Positions 20,214 through 31,349 of a stretch of DNA of 61,244 nt are shown one piece after another. Each line of letters opens with the position of its first letter. Positions within the stretch are counted from its first letter, which is position 1. This DNA is from Nocardioides sp. J54 (GTDB taxonomy: Bacteria > Actinomycetota > Actinomycetes > Propionibacteriales > Nocardioidaceae): the NCBI RefSeq assembly GCF_000519005.1, contig NZ_JAER01000025.1:1-61244 (forward strand), written 5' to 3'. Position numbers and translations under genes: made by a program. Below the pieces are notes generated by a model. The model worked only from the letters and a program-made list of their open reading frames with translations. It was not told the DNA's origin and did not search any database.

Positions 20214-20301
20214 GGCCCCCCGCACACCCGATAGAGCTCACTTACCCTTGCTGCCTTCCGGCCCTGGGGGAGTTGGGTGAGATACCGCCGCACGGGGGGT
20301 T
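20214..20301 (-). ncRNA. ffs: Bacterial small signal recognition particle RNA (4.5S type)
   Basis: On the minus strand a long hairpin pairs CCCCCCGTGCGGC at one end with GGGTGTGCGGGGGG at the other. The apical part carries GGCCGGAAGGCAGCAAGG, the conserved Ffh-binding loop and symmetric bulge. The boundaries are approximate. The RNA guides Ffh-FtsY targeting of membrane proteins. Location next to dnaX is frequent in actinobacteria. Confidence 0.92.
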
Positions 20302-20435
20302 GTCCCCCACTGTAGACGACCCCACCGGGCGCACCGAACTCCGGGCCGGGCGGACCCGAGCGGCACCCACGCGGGAGTCGAGCGGGGTACGAGGCGATTT
20401 CCTCGACCCGGTCGCCGACCGGTAACCTCCTCCGC

Positions 20436-20524
20436 GGAGGTATCGCCTAGTGGCCTATGGCGCTCGCTTGGAAAGCGGGTTGGGTTAACAGCCCTCGGGG
20501 GTTCGAATCCCCCTACCTCCGCCA
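20436..20524 (+). tRNA. tRNA-Ser(GGA)
   Basis: Acceptor arms GGAGGTA (20436-20442) and TACCTCC (20514-20520) pair, with discriminator G and an encoded CCA at 20522-20524. The anticodon loop TTGGAAA gives GGA. A long variable arm (about 20482-20498) identifies a class II serine tRNA. The T arm contains GGTTCGAATCC. Confidence 0.95.
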
Positions 20525-20580
20525 TCGGACGGCGTCGACCAGCGGGTCGGCGCCGTCTCGCATTTCCACCGGCACCCGCC

Positions 20581-22008
20581 TCAGGGGCATGCCGCACCGC
20601 TCGCCGTCGAGCCCGGCGACGAGGCTCGCGGCGGGCAGAGCGCGGCGGACTGCGACAGCTCGGGGCCGGGGGTGAGAAGCCCGAGCCACGTGGCCGGTAC
20701 GACGACCGGGGGCACCCGGCGGTAGCCGAGGTTCTCCAGCTCGGTGCGCCCCGCGACCGGGTACCTGCGGCCGGTGTCGTCGACGAGGTGGACGCTGTCG
20801 CTGCGGGAGGTGTCCCAGCCCGCGGAGCGCACCACGGCGCCGTACCCCGGTTCGACCACGACGGCGGCCTGGGCGGGGCCGACGTCACCGATCATCGCCG
20901 AGCCCGGGGGGAAGGTCGCCAGCAGCACGGCCGGCTCCTCGTCCTCCGCCGTCTCGAGGACGCCGCAGAGGGTGTCGGTGCGCTGGGCGGCGCCGTCGCG
21001 GAGCAGGTCCTCGGGCCAGCGGGCGTCGTAGGTGCGGGCGGCGGTGCGGAAGTCGCGCTCGCCGCCCACGGCGCGGACCGCACGCGGCAGGCCGCCGCCG
21101 ACCGGGGTGTTGCGCAGCACGGCGAGGGCGAAGTCGCTCAGCAGCACGAACCCGTCGCGGCTCACGGCGTAGTGCTGGCCGCTGCGCTCGTGGAAGTCGC
21201 CGACCCGGGCCCTGGAGTAGCCGGGCAGGTCGACCGGCTCGCCCCAGCCCTGCAGCCCGAGCCCGCTCGCCGTGAGCGCGCCGCCGGCAGGGAACAGGTC
21301 GAGCCAGGCGTCGGGGACGCGGACCTCGTTGCTGGCGTCGAGGCGGAGGTCGGCGTACAGCCCGTCCCGGTCGGGGGCGCGGTAGGCGTAGGCGCGCACG
21401 GGGTGCCCCGGGACCGACGCCTGGGCGACGAGGTAGCGCTGGCCGCTCGGGACGCCGCGCACGACGAACCCGAGGTCGGGCGTCACCTGTACCGACCGGG
21501 TCGGTCGCACCTCGGCCTGCACCCCCTTGCCGTCGGCGGTGCACGCGACCCACCCGGTGTTGAGCAGGTGGTCGGCGGCGGGGACCGTGGGGGGCGCGTC
21601 CAGGATCCCGATCGAGGGTCCCTTCCTCCGGTCGGCCAGGACGTCGTCGGGGACCTTCGTGGTCGTCACGTCGGCGCCGAGGACGAGTCGGGCCGACGTC
21701 GCGTTGGCGACCGGGCGCAGCTGCTCGTGCCCCTGCGCCCGGGCCTCGTCGAGGATGACGTAGAGCGCGCCGCGGTCGTCGGTGAGCAGGCCGGGGCGGT
21801 CCCAGTCGACGGTGGGACGCTGGGTGAGGGCACCGGCGACCGCAGCGCCGGCGAGCAGGAGCACCGACAGGGCGATGCCGCCGACGACGGTCCGGCTCGG
21901 TCGGGCAGGCTCGACCTCGCGCCCACCGGGTGCGCCGGAGACGAACGCCGTGACCAGGCGGCGCCGGTTGAACGCGTGGGCCTCGACGAGGTCCTTCCTC
22001 GACGCCAT
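20581..22008 (-). CDS. eccB: Type VII secretion protein EccB
   Basis: Component of the ESX/type VII membrane complex, 475 aa. A short cytoplasmic N-terminus starts MASRKDLVEAHAFNRRRLV, a motif shared by EccB proteins. One membrane helix is at about 41-61, and a large extracytoplasmic domain carries the family repeats. Two Cys in this domain (WVACTAD and TLCGVLE) could form a disulfide. The ATG overlaps the eccD stop, so it is co-translated with EccD. It is the last gene of the minus-strand T7SS operon; the tRNA-Ser and SRP RNA lie beyond it. Confidence 0.92.
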   Translation of the reverse strand: MASRKDLVEAHAFNRRRLVTAFVSGAPGGREVEPARPSRTVVGGIALSVLLLAGAAVAGALTQRPTVDWDRPGLLTDDRGALYVILDEARAQGHEQLRPVANATSARLVLGADVTTTKVPDDVLADRRKGPSIGILDAPPTVPAADHLLNTGWVACTADGKGVQAEVRPTRSVQVTPDLGFVVRGVPSGQRYLVAQASVPGHPVRAYAYRAPDRDGLYADLRLDASNEVRVPDAWLDLFPAGGALTASGLGLQGWGEPVDLPGYSRARVGDFHERSGQHYAVSRDGFVLLSDFALAVLRNTPVGGGLPRAVRAVGGERDFRTAARTYDARWPEDLLRDGAAQRTDTLCGVLETAEDEEPAVLLATFPPGSAMIGDVGPAQAAVVVEPGYGAVVRSAGWDTSRSDSVHLVDDTGRRYPVAGRTELENLGYRRVPPVVVPATWLGLLTPGPELSQSAALCPPRASSPGSTASGAACP

Positions 22009-23516
22009 CAGCCGAGCGCCCCGCGCACGGACTCGAACAGCCCGACCGCGACGACGAGCAGGGGCAGCAGCGCGATGAGTGCCGTCGACTCGAGGACGTC
22101 GCCGAGCCGCCCGCGCCGCACGGACGGGGCAGCCGGCACGAGCGTGGCGACGAGCAGGACCGCGCCGACGACGGCGAGCAGCGCGCTCAGCGTCGGGCGC
22201 CAGTCGTCGTGCAGGACGAGCACCGCGAGCGCCGTGGCCGCGAGCCCGGCGACACCCGACACCAGGCCGGCGAGCACCTCGCTGCCGGTGCGGTACTGCC
22301 GGGTGCGCAACATGACGACCAGGCACGCGTCGACGGCCAGCAGGGTGCCGGCAACGCCCAGGCTGACGGCCAGCGGAGCGGCGACCACGACCAGGAGGCC
22401 GACGGTGCCGGTGATGGCGAGCAGGATCTCGTGCGCGACCCGCGCGTCCGCGGCGACCTGCTGGCGCGCCACGTCGACGCCGGCAGCACGGTCGGCACGG
22501 TCGGTGCCGGCGACGAGGTCCGCGATCTCGGCGACGTCGGTGCCCGGCGGTGCAGTCGGGGTGGTCGGGGCGGTCGGGGTGGTCGGGGTGATCGGGGTGG
22601 TCGCGTTCGGCTCCACGGCCCCCATGACCGGGTGGGGCTCGGGGACGCGGGTCGAGGTGGCGCCCAGGGCCAGCCACGGGAACACGCTGCCGGCGAGCAC
22701 GGCGAGGCAGAGCACCACCGTCATCACCTCGGCCGCGCCGACGGCCCCGTCGCCGGCGTCGAGGTAGAGGCCGAGGAGCAGGCCCAGCGCGCCGACGACC
22801 ACGGGCGGGAAGACGAGGGTCCGCCCGGCGCCGAGGCCCAGCACGCAGGCCAGCCCGGCGAGGAGGGCACCCGCGCCCGCCCAGGCGAGTGGCCGGCCGA
22901 GCAGCGCGGCGTCCTGCGGCGCGAGCATCACGCCCGCCGCGGCGGCGTACCCGGCGCCGAGCCAGGCGACGCCGACCGCCGCCTCCGCCTCGCGCTGGAC
23001 GCGGGACAGCACCACGGCACCGGCACACAGCCCGACGGCGACCGCGACGGTCGCGCCCGCAGCGAGGTCGGACCCACGCTGCACCAGCAGGGCCGCAGCG
23101 CCGAGGGCGAGGAAGAGGCTCGCCGCCACCAGTGCCGTACGACGACCCGTGGCCGGGCGCCACGGCTCGAGGTCCTCCTCGACGACGTCGGCCATCGCCT
23201 CGACGACGTCGTCGTAGACCCGTGGCGGCGGCTCGTCGACCCCGGCCGTGACGGTGAGCAGACCACCGTCCTCGACGCCCTGGAGGGTGAGCCCGGTGTC
23301 CGGGCCGAGCCGGCGGCCGTCGGCGGTGACGACCCGGTAGCCGCCGTGCACGGTGGCCGGGTCGAGCAGCCCGACGCTGCGGGCGAGCTCGGGGAGGAGC
23401 TCGGCGACCGGCACCGCCCCGGGCAGCACGAGGTCGACGCGCCGGGTGCCCGAGGTGACCGTCACCCGGACCAGCCCGGACGCGACCGTGCCTGGCGCCC
23501 GGCTGGCTTGCGTCAT
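22008..23516 (-). CDS. eccD: Type VII secretion integral membrane protein EccD
   Basis: Membrane channel component of the ESX apparatus, 502 aa. An N-terminal ubiquitin-like domain (about 1-95, LVRVTVTSGTRRVDLVLPG and later) is followed by about 11 hydrophobic helices. A cytosolic loop near residues 305-325 contains a Thr/Pro low-complexity repeat (TTPITPTTPTAPTTPTAP). The start MTQASRAPG at 23516 is preferred over an ATG 36 nt upstream because AAGG precedes it at usable spacing. The stop overlaps eccB. Confidence 0.88.
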   Translation of the reverse strand: MTQASRAPGTVASGLVRVTVTSGTRRVDLVLPGAVPVAELLPELARSVGLLDPATVHGGYRVVTADGRRLGPDTGLTLQGVEDGGLLTVTAGVDEPPPRVYDDVVEAMADVVEEDLEPWRPATGRRTALVAASLFLALGAAALLVQRGSDLAAGATVAVAVGLCAGAVVLSRVQREAEAAVGVAWLGAGYAAAAGVMLAPQDAALLGRPLAWAGAGALLAGLACVLGLGAGRTLVFPPVVVGALGLLLGLYLDAGDGAVGAAEVMTVVLCLAVLAGSVFPWLALGATSTRVPEPHPVMGAVEPNATTPITPTTPTAPTTPTAPPGTDVAEIADLVAGTDRADRAAGVDVARQQVAADARVAHEILLAITGTVGLLVVVAAPLAVSLGVAGTLLAVDACLVVMLRTRQYRTGSEVLAGLVSGVAGLAATALAVLVLHDDWRPTLSALLAVVGAVLLVATLVPAAPSVRRGRLGDVLESTALIALLPLLVVAVGLFESVRGALG

Positions 23517-23605
23517 CTGCTCACACCTTCCCGAGAGGGTCGAGGGGGTCATCGTGGCACGGCCGCCCCGCCCGGCCCGGGGCGGTCGTGGCGGAGCCGT
23601 GGTGC

Positions 23606-23917
23606 TCAGTCCTGGAACCGTCCGGCGCCGCGGCGGTCGGCGGCGAGGTACTCGGCGTTGGACTGGTAGACGCTCTGGTGGCTGCGGTCGAGCAGGTCCT
23701 TGAGCTCCTGCATCGCCCAGTCCCAGGCGGCCTTCGAGGCGCGGTAGGCCTCCTGCTGCTGGCCGCTCCAGGTAGCGACCTTCGGGGCGACGTCCTGCTC
23801 GAGGTGGTTGAGGCTCTCGTCCATCTTGCGGACGGTGTTGTACATGGCCTGGGCGGCGGCGTCGAGGGCGCCGTGCTGCACGCGCAGGCCGTCGAGGGAT
23901 CCGAAGTCAGCGGTCAT
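23606..23917 (-). CDS. WXG100 family type VII secretion target (with YxxxD signal)
   Basis: Secreted helical-hairpin protein of 103 aa. The central turn is WSG (Trp50-Gly52), and the C-terminal export motif is Y90LAAD94. A GAGGAG ribosome site precedes the ATG. It is encoded next to a second WXG100 gene lacking the YxxxD signal, the usual arrangement for a heterodimer in which one partner carries the secretion signal. It lies between eccD and the second WXG100 gene. Confidence 0.9.
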   Translation of the reverse strand: MTADFGSLDGLRVQHGALDAAAQAMYNTVRKMDESLNHLEQDVAPKVATWSGQQQEAYRASKAAWDWAMQELKDLLDRSHQSVYQSNAEYLAADRRGAGRFQD

Positions 23918-23964
23918 CGTGGTGTCTCCTCAGCTCTGGGGGTGTGCCTGGTGTGCGGACGGGG

Positions 23965-24285
23965 TCACTGGGCGCCGAGGCGGTTGAGCAGCGCGTTCAT
24001 GCCCGCGCCCTGCGCCTCGTCGACGGCCCGGTTGTCGGCCTCGGTCGCGGTCAGCGCGGCGTGGAACCGGTCCAGCGCGCCGGTGACGACCCGGTGCTTC
24101 TCCACCCATGCGGCCTTGAGCTGCTGGAAGGTGAGGCCCCCGGTGCCGACCCAGGCCCGCTGCATGTTCGCGAGGTCCGCCTCCATCTGGGCGGAGTGCT
24201 GCGCGAGCTCCTGCTTGGCCTGGACGACGCGGTCCGCGATCTGCTTCAGCGCCCCTTCTGCGTGGCCGAACTCGACATCCGACAT
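23965..24285 (-). CDS. WXG100 family protein (partner)
   Basis: Helical protein of 106 aa with the WVG turn at residues 45-47 and amphipathic helices on either side. The C-terminus (MNALLNRLGAQ) lacks a YxxxD motif, so it probably travels as partner of the protein encoded 47 bp downstream. AAGGAG lies 6 nt before the ATG. About 126 bp separate it from the second EccD-like gene upstream, which is room for its own promoter. Confidence 0.88.
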   Translation of the reverse strand: MSDVEFGHAEGALKQIADRVVQAKQELAQHSAQMEADLANMQRAWVGTGGLTFQQLKAAWVEKHRVVTGALDRFHAALTATEADNRAVDEAQGAGMNALLNRLGAQ

Positions 24286-24411
24286 CTGTTGCTCCTTGGT
24301 CAGTGGGGCTGCCGCCCCGCGGTCATCTCCCTGTGCGGCTCCCGAGAAGCACCCACTGCCAGTAAGAGCCGGTGTCGTGCCTGCTACCCGGACGGCGACC
24401 GGCGCGAAACC

Positions 24412-25839
<1,428 letters not shown>

Positions 25840-25977
25840 CGTGGCTCCCGGGATTGGTGGCTGTGCCCGCAGGGTAGTCCTCGACCTCATGCGGCCCCAC
25901 CTAACCGCCCGGCGACCGGCCTATCATCGTGGGCGTCGCATCGCGACGATCGGGCGTCGACGACAGGGGACCACGGC

Positions 25978-28900
25978 GTGACCGTGACGCAGGACAGGAC
26001 CGGCAGCAGCCCGGAGGGCGCGGACCGCCCGGCCCCGGCCGGTGCGCTGACCCAGCGGGGCCGTCGTGGCGAGCGCCCGGACCTCCCCTCGGGCCGGCTC
26101 CAGGTCGAGCCACCCCCGCGCGTCCGGCCCGGCGAGGGCGCCGCCGGGATGGCCATGAACGCGATCCCGATGCTCGGCAGCCTCGGTGCGATCGTGCTGG
26201 TCGCGGGCGTCGGCGGCACGGGGCAGGGCCTGGTGCTGCGCCTCGTCGCGGCCGGCATGTTCCTGCTCGCCACGGTCGGCTTCATCCTCGTGCAGGTCGA
26301 CCGGCAGCGCCGCCAGCGCCACCAGCAGGTGACCGGCTCCCGCACCGAGTACCTCCACTACCTGTCCACCGTCCGCGAGGCGGCCCGCGCCGCCGCCGGG
26401 CAGCAGCGCAGCGCCCTGGCCTGGACGCACCCCGAGCCGACCGCCCTGGCGGCCCTCGCCGAGGACCGCTCGCGGGTGTGGGAGCGGTCGTCCGCCGACC
26501 CCGCCTTCCTCGAGGTGAGGTACGGCGTGTGCGCCCAGCCGCTCGCCCTCGAGCTGGTGCCGCCCCGGGACGTCCCCCTCGACGCCGACCCCGCCTCCGC
26601 GTCGGCCCTGCACCGGCTGCTCGCCGTGCACCGGACGCAGCCGGACCTGCCCGCGTCGGTCGACCTGCGCGCCTTCGACCGGGTCGAGGTGTGCGGCGGC
26701 GAGGAGGAGGCGCGCGGCCTGGCCCGGGCGCTGATCGCCTCGGCCACGACCTTCCAGTCCCCGGAGAACCTGCTCGTCGCCGTCCTCGCGACCGACGCGA
26801 CGCTGGCCCACTGGGACTGGGTGAAGTGGCTGCCGCACGCCCACAGCCGGCACCAGACCGACGCGGTCGGGCCGGCCCGGATGGTCTCGACGTCGCTGGG
26901 CGACCTCGCGGCGATGCTGCCGCCGGACCTCGGCGAGCGGCCGCGGTTCGGCACCGACGAGCGCGCCGCGCTCCCCCACATCCTGCTGGTCACCGACGGC
27001 GCACAGCTGCCGCCCGGCAACCACCTGGTCCCGGAGGACGGCCTGCACGGCGTCACCGTCCTGGACCTGTCCGCACGCTGGGGGGAGCTCGAGCACCCCA
27101 CGGCGCTGCGGCTCGAGCTCGGCGGGCGCGACGACCGCAGCGCCGAGGACGGCCGGGTGCCGCTGACCGCGCTCCGGGTGCGCAGCGAGCCGGTGCCGGC
27201 CCGCGGGGACCAGTGCGGCCTGGCCTCGGCGGAGGCGCTCGCCCGCCGGTTGACACCGCTGTTCACCCCCACCAGCGGCGCGGCCGTCGGCGACGACGCC
27301 GCCGACATCTCGGCGCCGACCGACTTCATGGACCTGCTCGGCCTGGGCGACGTCCACGCCTTCGACCCGGCCAGCGCCTGGCGGTCGCGACCGGCCCGCG
27401 ACCGGCTGCGCGTGCCGATCGGTGTCGGCGACGCGGCGGCACCGATCCACCTCGACATCAAGGAGTCCGCCCAGCAGGGGATGGGTCCGCACGGCCTGGT
27501 CATCGGCGCGACCGGGTCCGGCAAGTCCGAGCTGCTGCGCACCCTCGTGCTCGGCCTGGCGATGACCCACTCCCCCGAGCAGCTGAACATGGTGCTCGTC
27601 GACTTCAAGGGCGGCGCGACCTTCGCCGGGATGTCCGCGATGCCGCACGTCTCGGCGGTGATCACCAACCTGTCGCAGGAGCTGACCCTCGTCGACCGCA
27701 TGCAGGACGCGCTGTCCGGGGAGATGGTGCGTCGCCAGGAGCTGCTCCGCGGGTCCGGCAATTTCGCCTCGGTCCGCGACTACGAGAAGGCCCGGCTCTC
27801 CGGCGACCCCGCCGGGGCCGGACTCGCGCCGCTGCCCTCGCTGTTCATCGTCGTCGACGAGTTCAGCGAGATGCTCGCCGCCAAGCCCGAGTTCATCGAC
27901 CTCTTCGTCGCGATCGGCCGGCTCGGCCGCTCCCTGGGACTTCACCTGCTGCTGGCCTCGCAGCGGCTCGAGGAGGGCCGGCTGCGCGGGCTCGAGTCGC
28001 ACCTGTCGTACCGGATCGGGCTGCGCACCTTCAGCGCGCAGGAGTCACGCGCGGTGCTCGGCGTCCCCGACGCCTACGAGCTGCCGGCGGTGCCCGGGTT
28101 GGGCTACCTCAAGCCCGACCCGACCGCGCTGACCCGGTTCAAGGCGGCCTACGTCTCGGGACCGCCGGAGACCGGGCGCCGGCGTGGCACCCGCGACGGC
28201 GGCGGGCGGGCCATCGGCATCCTGCCGTTCACCATCTCGGAGGTGCAGACCTTCGACGACCCGCGCGCGGACGAGGTGCCGGAGGAGGTCGCGGCGCCGA
28301 CGGGCGAGGAGTCCGCGTCCCTGCTCGACGTCGCGGTCGCCCGGATGGCCGGGCGCGGCCCGGCAGCCCACCAGGTGTGGCTCCCGCCCCTGGACACCCC
28401 GGACACGCTCGACTCCCTCATGCCGGACCTGGCCGCGCACCGCGACCTCGGCCTGGTGTCGGCGCGGTGGCGGCAGGCCGGCACCCTCACCGTCCCCCTC
28501 GGCACGGTCGACCGGCCACGCGAGCAGCGGCGCGACACGCTCACCGTCGACCTCAGCGGCGCCGCCGGGCACGTCGCGGTCGTCGGCGGCCCGCGCAGCG
28601 GCAAGTCCACGCTGCTGCGCACCATCGTCACCAGCCTCGCGCTGACCACGACGCCGCTGGAGTCGCAGTTCTACGTCCTCGACTTCGGAGGCGGCGCGTT
28701 CGCACCGCTGGCGGGCCTGCCGCACGTCGCCGGCGTCGGCACCCGCTCGGAGCCGGAGGTGGTGCGCCGCATCGTCGCGGAGGTCAAGGGCGTCGTCGAC
28801 CGGCGCGAGGCGTGGTTCCGCCAGCACGGCATCGACTCGATCGAGACCTACCGCAGGCGCCGCGCCCAGGGCCGCGCGGACGACGGGTACGGCGACGTGT

Positions 28901-30054
28901 TCCTCGTCGTCGACGGGTGGAGCACGCTGCGGGCGGAGTTCGACGACCTCGAGCTCGAGATCCAGCAGCTCGCCGGGCGCGGCCTGACCTTCGGCCTGCA
29001 CGTCGTCACCGCCTCGACCCGCTGGCCCGACTTCCGCGCCGCGATGCGCGACCTGCTCGGCACCCGCCTCGAGCTGCGCCTCGGCGACCCCATCGACTCC
29101 GAGATCGACAGGAAGGTTGCGGCGCTGGTGCCGGCCGACCGCCCCGGGCGCGGGCTGGTGCCCGGCAAGCTGCACTTCCTCGCCGCGCTGCCGCGCACCG
29201 ACGGCGACTCCTCGGCACAGACGCTCGGCGACGGCGTGGAACGGCTCGTCGGCGCCGTGGCGGGGGCCTGGCGCGGTCCGGCGGGCCCGAAGCTGCGGCT
29301 GCTGCCGGACCGCATCACCCTCGACGACGTACGACGACTGGCCGGTCCGCCGCCCGAGCGGTCGCTGCTGCTGGCTGTCGACGAGAAGGACCTGGCCCCG
29401 GTCGCGCTCGACGTCGACGCCGAGCCGCACCTGTTGCTCTTCGGCGACGGGGGCTCGGGCAAGTCCGCCTTCCTGCGCACCTACTGCCACGAGGTGATGC
29501 GCACCCGCACGCCGGCCGAGGCGCAGGTGGTGCTGCTCGACTACCGCCGCTCGCTGCTCGGCGAGGTGCCGGAGGAGTACCTCCTCAACTACCTCACCTC
29601 GTCCACCCAGGCGCAGCCGGCGCTGAACGACCTCGCGACCTACCTGCACAACCGCCTGCCCGGGCCGGACGTGACGCCGGACCAGCTGCGCAACCGGTCG
29701 TGGTGGTCGGGCGCGGAGGTCTTCGTCGTGGTCGACGACTACGACCTGGTCGCCACCCAGCAGAGCTCGCCGGTCGCGCTGCTGCAGCCGCTGCTGGCCC
29801 AGGCCCGCGACGTCGGGCTGCACCTCGTGGTGGCCCGCCGCTCCGGCGGCGCCTCACGGGCGCTCTACGAACCGGTCGTGCAGACCCTGCGCGACCTGGC
29901 GATGCCCGGCCTGGTGCTGTCCGGCAGCCGCGACGAGGGCGTGCTGCTCGGCACCGTGCGCCCGGAGCCGGCGCCGCCCGGCCGCGGCCGCCTGGTCACC
30001 CGCGACCAGGGCACCGAGGTCGTCCAGCTGGCGTGGACCGACCCCTCACTCTGA
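25978..30054 (+). CDS. eccC: Type VII secretion protein EccC (fused EccCa/EccCb, three ATPase domains)
   Basis: Motor ATPase of 1358 aa that recognises and drives export of WXG100 substrates. Two membrane helices lie at about 60-100. Three FtsK/SpoIIIE domains follow, with Walker A motifs GATGSGKS (residue about 510), GGPRSGKS (870) and GDGGSGKS (1156). Only domain 1 has a full Walker B acidic pair (FIVVDEFSE). Domain 2 has VVDGWS and domain 3 VVDDYD, the degeneracy expected of regulatory ATPase modules. The GTG at 25978 has AGGGGA upstream, and a TATCAT hexamer lies at 25922. It is divergent from the other T7SS genes, and its last 9 bp overlap the convergent YibE/F gene. Confidence 0.95.
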   Translation: MTVTQDRTGSSPEGADRPAPAGALTQRGRRGERPDLPSGRLQVEPPPRVRPGEGAAGMAMNAIPMLGSLGAIVLVAGVGGTGQGLVLRLVAAGMFLLATVGFILVQVDRQRRQRHQQVTGSRTEYLHYLSTVREAARAAAGQQRSALAWTHPEPTALAALAEDRSRVWERSSADPAFLEVRYGVCAQPLALELVPPRDVPLDADPASASALHRLLAVHRTQPDLPASVDLRAFDRVEVCGGEEEARGLARALIASATTFQSPENLLVAVLATDATLAHWDWVKWLPHAHSRHQTDAVGPARMVSTSLGDLAAMLPPDLGERPRFGTDERAALPHILLVTDGAQLPPGNHLVPEDGLHGVTVLDLSARWGELEHPTALRLELGGRDDRSAEDGRVPLTALRVRSEPVPARGDQCGLASAEALARRLTPLFTPTSGAAVGDDAADISAPTDFMDLLGLGDVHAFDPASAWRSRPARDRLRVPIGVGDAAAPIHLDIKESAQQGMGPHGLVIGATGSGKSELLRTLVLGLAMTHSPEQLNMVLVDFKGGATFAGMSAMPHVSAVITNLSQELTLVDRMQDALSGEMVRRQELLRGSGNFASVRDYEKARLSGDPAGAGLAPLPSLFIVVDEFSEMLAAKPEFIDLFVAIGRLGRSLGLHLLLASQRLEEGRLRGLESHLSYRIGLRTFSAQESRAVLGVPDAYELPAVPGLGYLKPDPTALTRFKAAYVSGPPETGRRRGTRDGGGRAIGILPFTISEVQTFDDPRADEVPEEVAAPTGEESASLLDVAVARMAGRGPAAHQVWLPPLDTPDTLDSLMPDLAAHRDLGLVSARWRQAGTLTVPLGTVDRPREQRRDTLTVDLSGAAGHVAVVGGPRSGKSTLLRTIVTSLALTTTPLESQFYVLDFGGGAFAPLAGLPHVAGVGTRSEPEVVRRIVAEVKGVVDRREAWFRQHGIDSIETYRRRRAQGRADDGYGDVFLVVDGWSTLRAEFDDLELEIQQLAGRGLTFGLHVVTASTRWPDFRAAMRDLLGTRLELRLGDPIDSEIDRKVAALVPADRPGRGLVPGKLHFLAALPRTDGDSSAQTLGDGVERLVGAVAGAWRGPAGPKLRLLPDRITLDDVRRLAGPPPERSLLLAVDEKDLAPVALDVDAEPHLLLFGDGGSGKSAFLRTYCHEVMRTRTPAEAQVVLLDYRRSLLGEVPEEYLLNYLTSSTQAQPALNDLATYLHNRLPGPDVTPDQLRNRSWWSGAEVFVVVDDYDLVATQQSSPVALLQPLLAQARDVGLHLVVARRSGGASRALYEPVVQTLRDLAMPGLVLSGSRDEGVLLGTVRPEPAPPGRGRLVTRDQGTEVVQLAWTDPSL

Positions 30055-31311
30055 GCGGCTCGTCGCGTCGTCCGCGGTGGTGGCCGCGGCGGTCCCACCA
30101 GCGTCGTCACCGCGGGGCGCGGCGACGAGGGCAGCCAGGCCCGTGGTGATCGGGACGGCGAGCACGAGGCCGATCGAGGTGACCAGGGTGCGCACGACCT
30201 CCTCCGCGAGCTGCTCGGTGGAGAGCAGCTCGAGCAGCGGCCGGTCGTACACCTTGAGCAGCATCAGCAGGATCAGCGCGGTGCCGACGTAGGCGAACAC
30301 GATCGTGTAGATCGTCGAGGCGATGTGGTCGCGACCGATGCGCATCGCGCTGGCGAAGACCTCGGCCCGCGAGGCCCCGGGGCTCGCGGCCCGCAGCTCC
30401 CAGACCGCCGAGGCCTGCGTGATGGTGACGTCGTTGAGGACGCCGAGGCCGGCGATGACCAGCGCGCAGCCCAGCAGCGCCTGGAAGTCGAGGGCGGCGA
30501 AGGTCGCGATGATCGCGCCGCTCTCGTCGCTGATGCCGGTCAGGTGCGCGTCGCTGATCGCGAGCACACCCAGGCCGGCGGTCAGCACGATGCCGACCAG
30601 CGTGCCGGCGAGCGCCGTGCTGGTGCGCAGCGAGAAGCCGTGGGTCGTGTAGAGGACGACGAACATGATCGCTGCCGCGCTGGTCAGCGCGACGCCGACG
30701 CCGGGCGAGCCGTCGAGCAGCGCGGGCAGCATCCACCACCACACCACGGCGCCGCCGAACGCGAGGCCGAGGAGCGAGAACAGCCCGCGCCAGCGGGCGA
30801 TCGCGAGCACGACCACGACGAAGAACACCGCGAGCCAGCGCAGCGTGCCGTCCCGGTCGATCCCGAAGAAGGAGTACGACGCCGCGCCGCTCGTGTCGTC
30901 GGCGGCGGGCGGTCGGCGGAGCAGCTGGACGGTGTCGCCCTCGCTGAGGCCGGAGTCGAGCACCTCCGGCGGGACCGAGACCTCGACCGGGCCGTCCTCG
31001 CCGTCGACCTGCACCTGCAGGGTGCTGCAGCCGGACCCGTCCGGCAGGCCCTGCCCGGGGCAGCGCGGGCCGACGGAGGTGATCTCGCCGCTCGGGAAGG
31101 TGACACCCGGGGCGGCGAACTGCGCCGCCTCCCCGCCCTCGCGCGCGGCGCGCTCGACGGCGTCCCCGGGCGGGAACCACACGACCAGGCCGACCAGGGT
31201 GAGCAGCAGCGAGACGCCGAGCCCGGCCAGCAGCACGGTCCGGGCGGTGCTGCCGACCCGGATCTCGTCGTCGACGCCGCTGCTCGCCCGGTGGGAGTGT
31301 CCGTGACCCAT
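30046..31311 (-). CDS. YibE/F family membrane protein
   Basis: Membrane protein of 421 aa with about eight helices. A His-rich N-terminus (MGHGHSHR) precedes helix 1, an extracytoplasmic domain of about 100 residues with a possible disulfide (RCPGQ and GCSTLQ), and a helical bundle. The family signatures are MFVVLYTTHGFSLRTSTALAG-like and LGVLNDVTITQASAVWEL. Function is not established, although the family is sometimes linked to metal or solute export. The ATG at 31311 is preferred over a GTG two codons upstream. The C-terminus overlaps the end of eccC convergently. Confidence 0.85.
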   Translation of the reverse strand: MGHGHSHRASSGVDDEIRVGSTARTVLLAGLGVSLLLTLVGLVVWFPPGDAVERAAREGGEAAQFAAPGVTFPSGEITSVGPRCPGQGLPDGSGCSTLQVQVDGEDGPVEVSVPPEVLDSGLSEGDTVQLLRRPPAADDTSGAASYSFFGIDRDGTLRWLAVFFVVVVLAIARWRGLFSLLGLAFGGAVVWWWMLPALLDGSPGVGVALTSAAAIMFVVLYTTHGFSLRTSTALAGTLVGIVLTAGLGVLAISDAHLTGISDESGAIIATFAALDFQALLGCALVIAGLGVLNDVTITQASAVWELRAASPGASRAEVFASAMRIGRDHIASTIYTIVFAYVGTALILLMLLKVYDRPLLELLSTEQLAEEVVRTLVTSIGLVLAVPITTGLAALVAAPRGDDAGGTAAATTADDATSRSE

Positions 31312-31349
31312 GGGCACCAGCCTCCCAGCCGGAACCTACGATGCGCCCC

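Noticed and set aside
20381..20430. GAGGCGATTTCCTCG hairpin upstream of tRNA-Ser looked like another copy of the element
   Set aside because: It lacks the TGCARC loop and the paired 13-nt repeats; probably an ordinary hairpin near the tRNA promoter.
20436..20580. tRNA-Ser as an attachment site for a genomic island carrying the secretion locus
   Set aside because: No integrase, no repeated tRNA 3' end downstream, and base composition of the locus matches the rest of the window.
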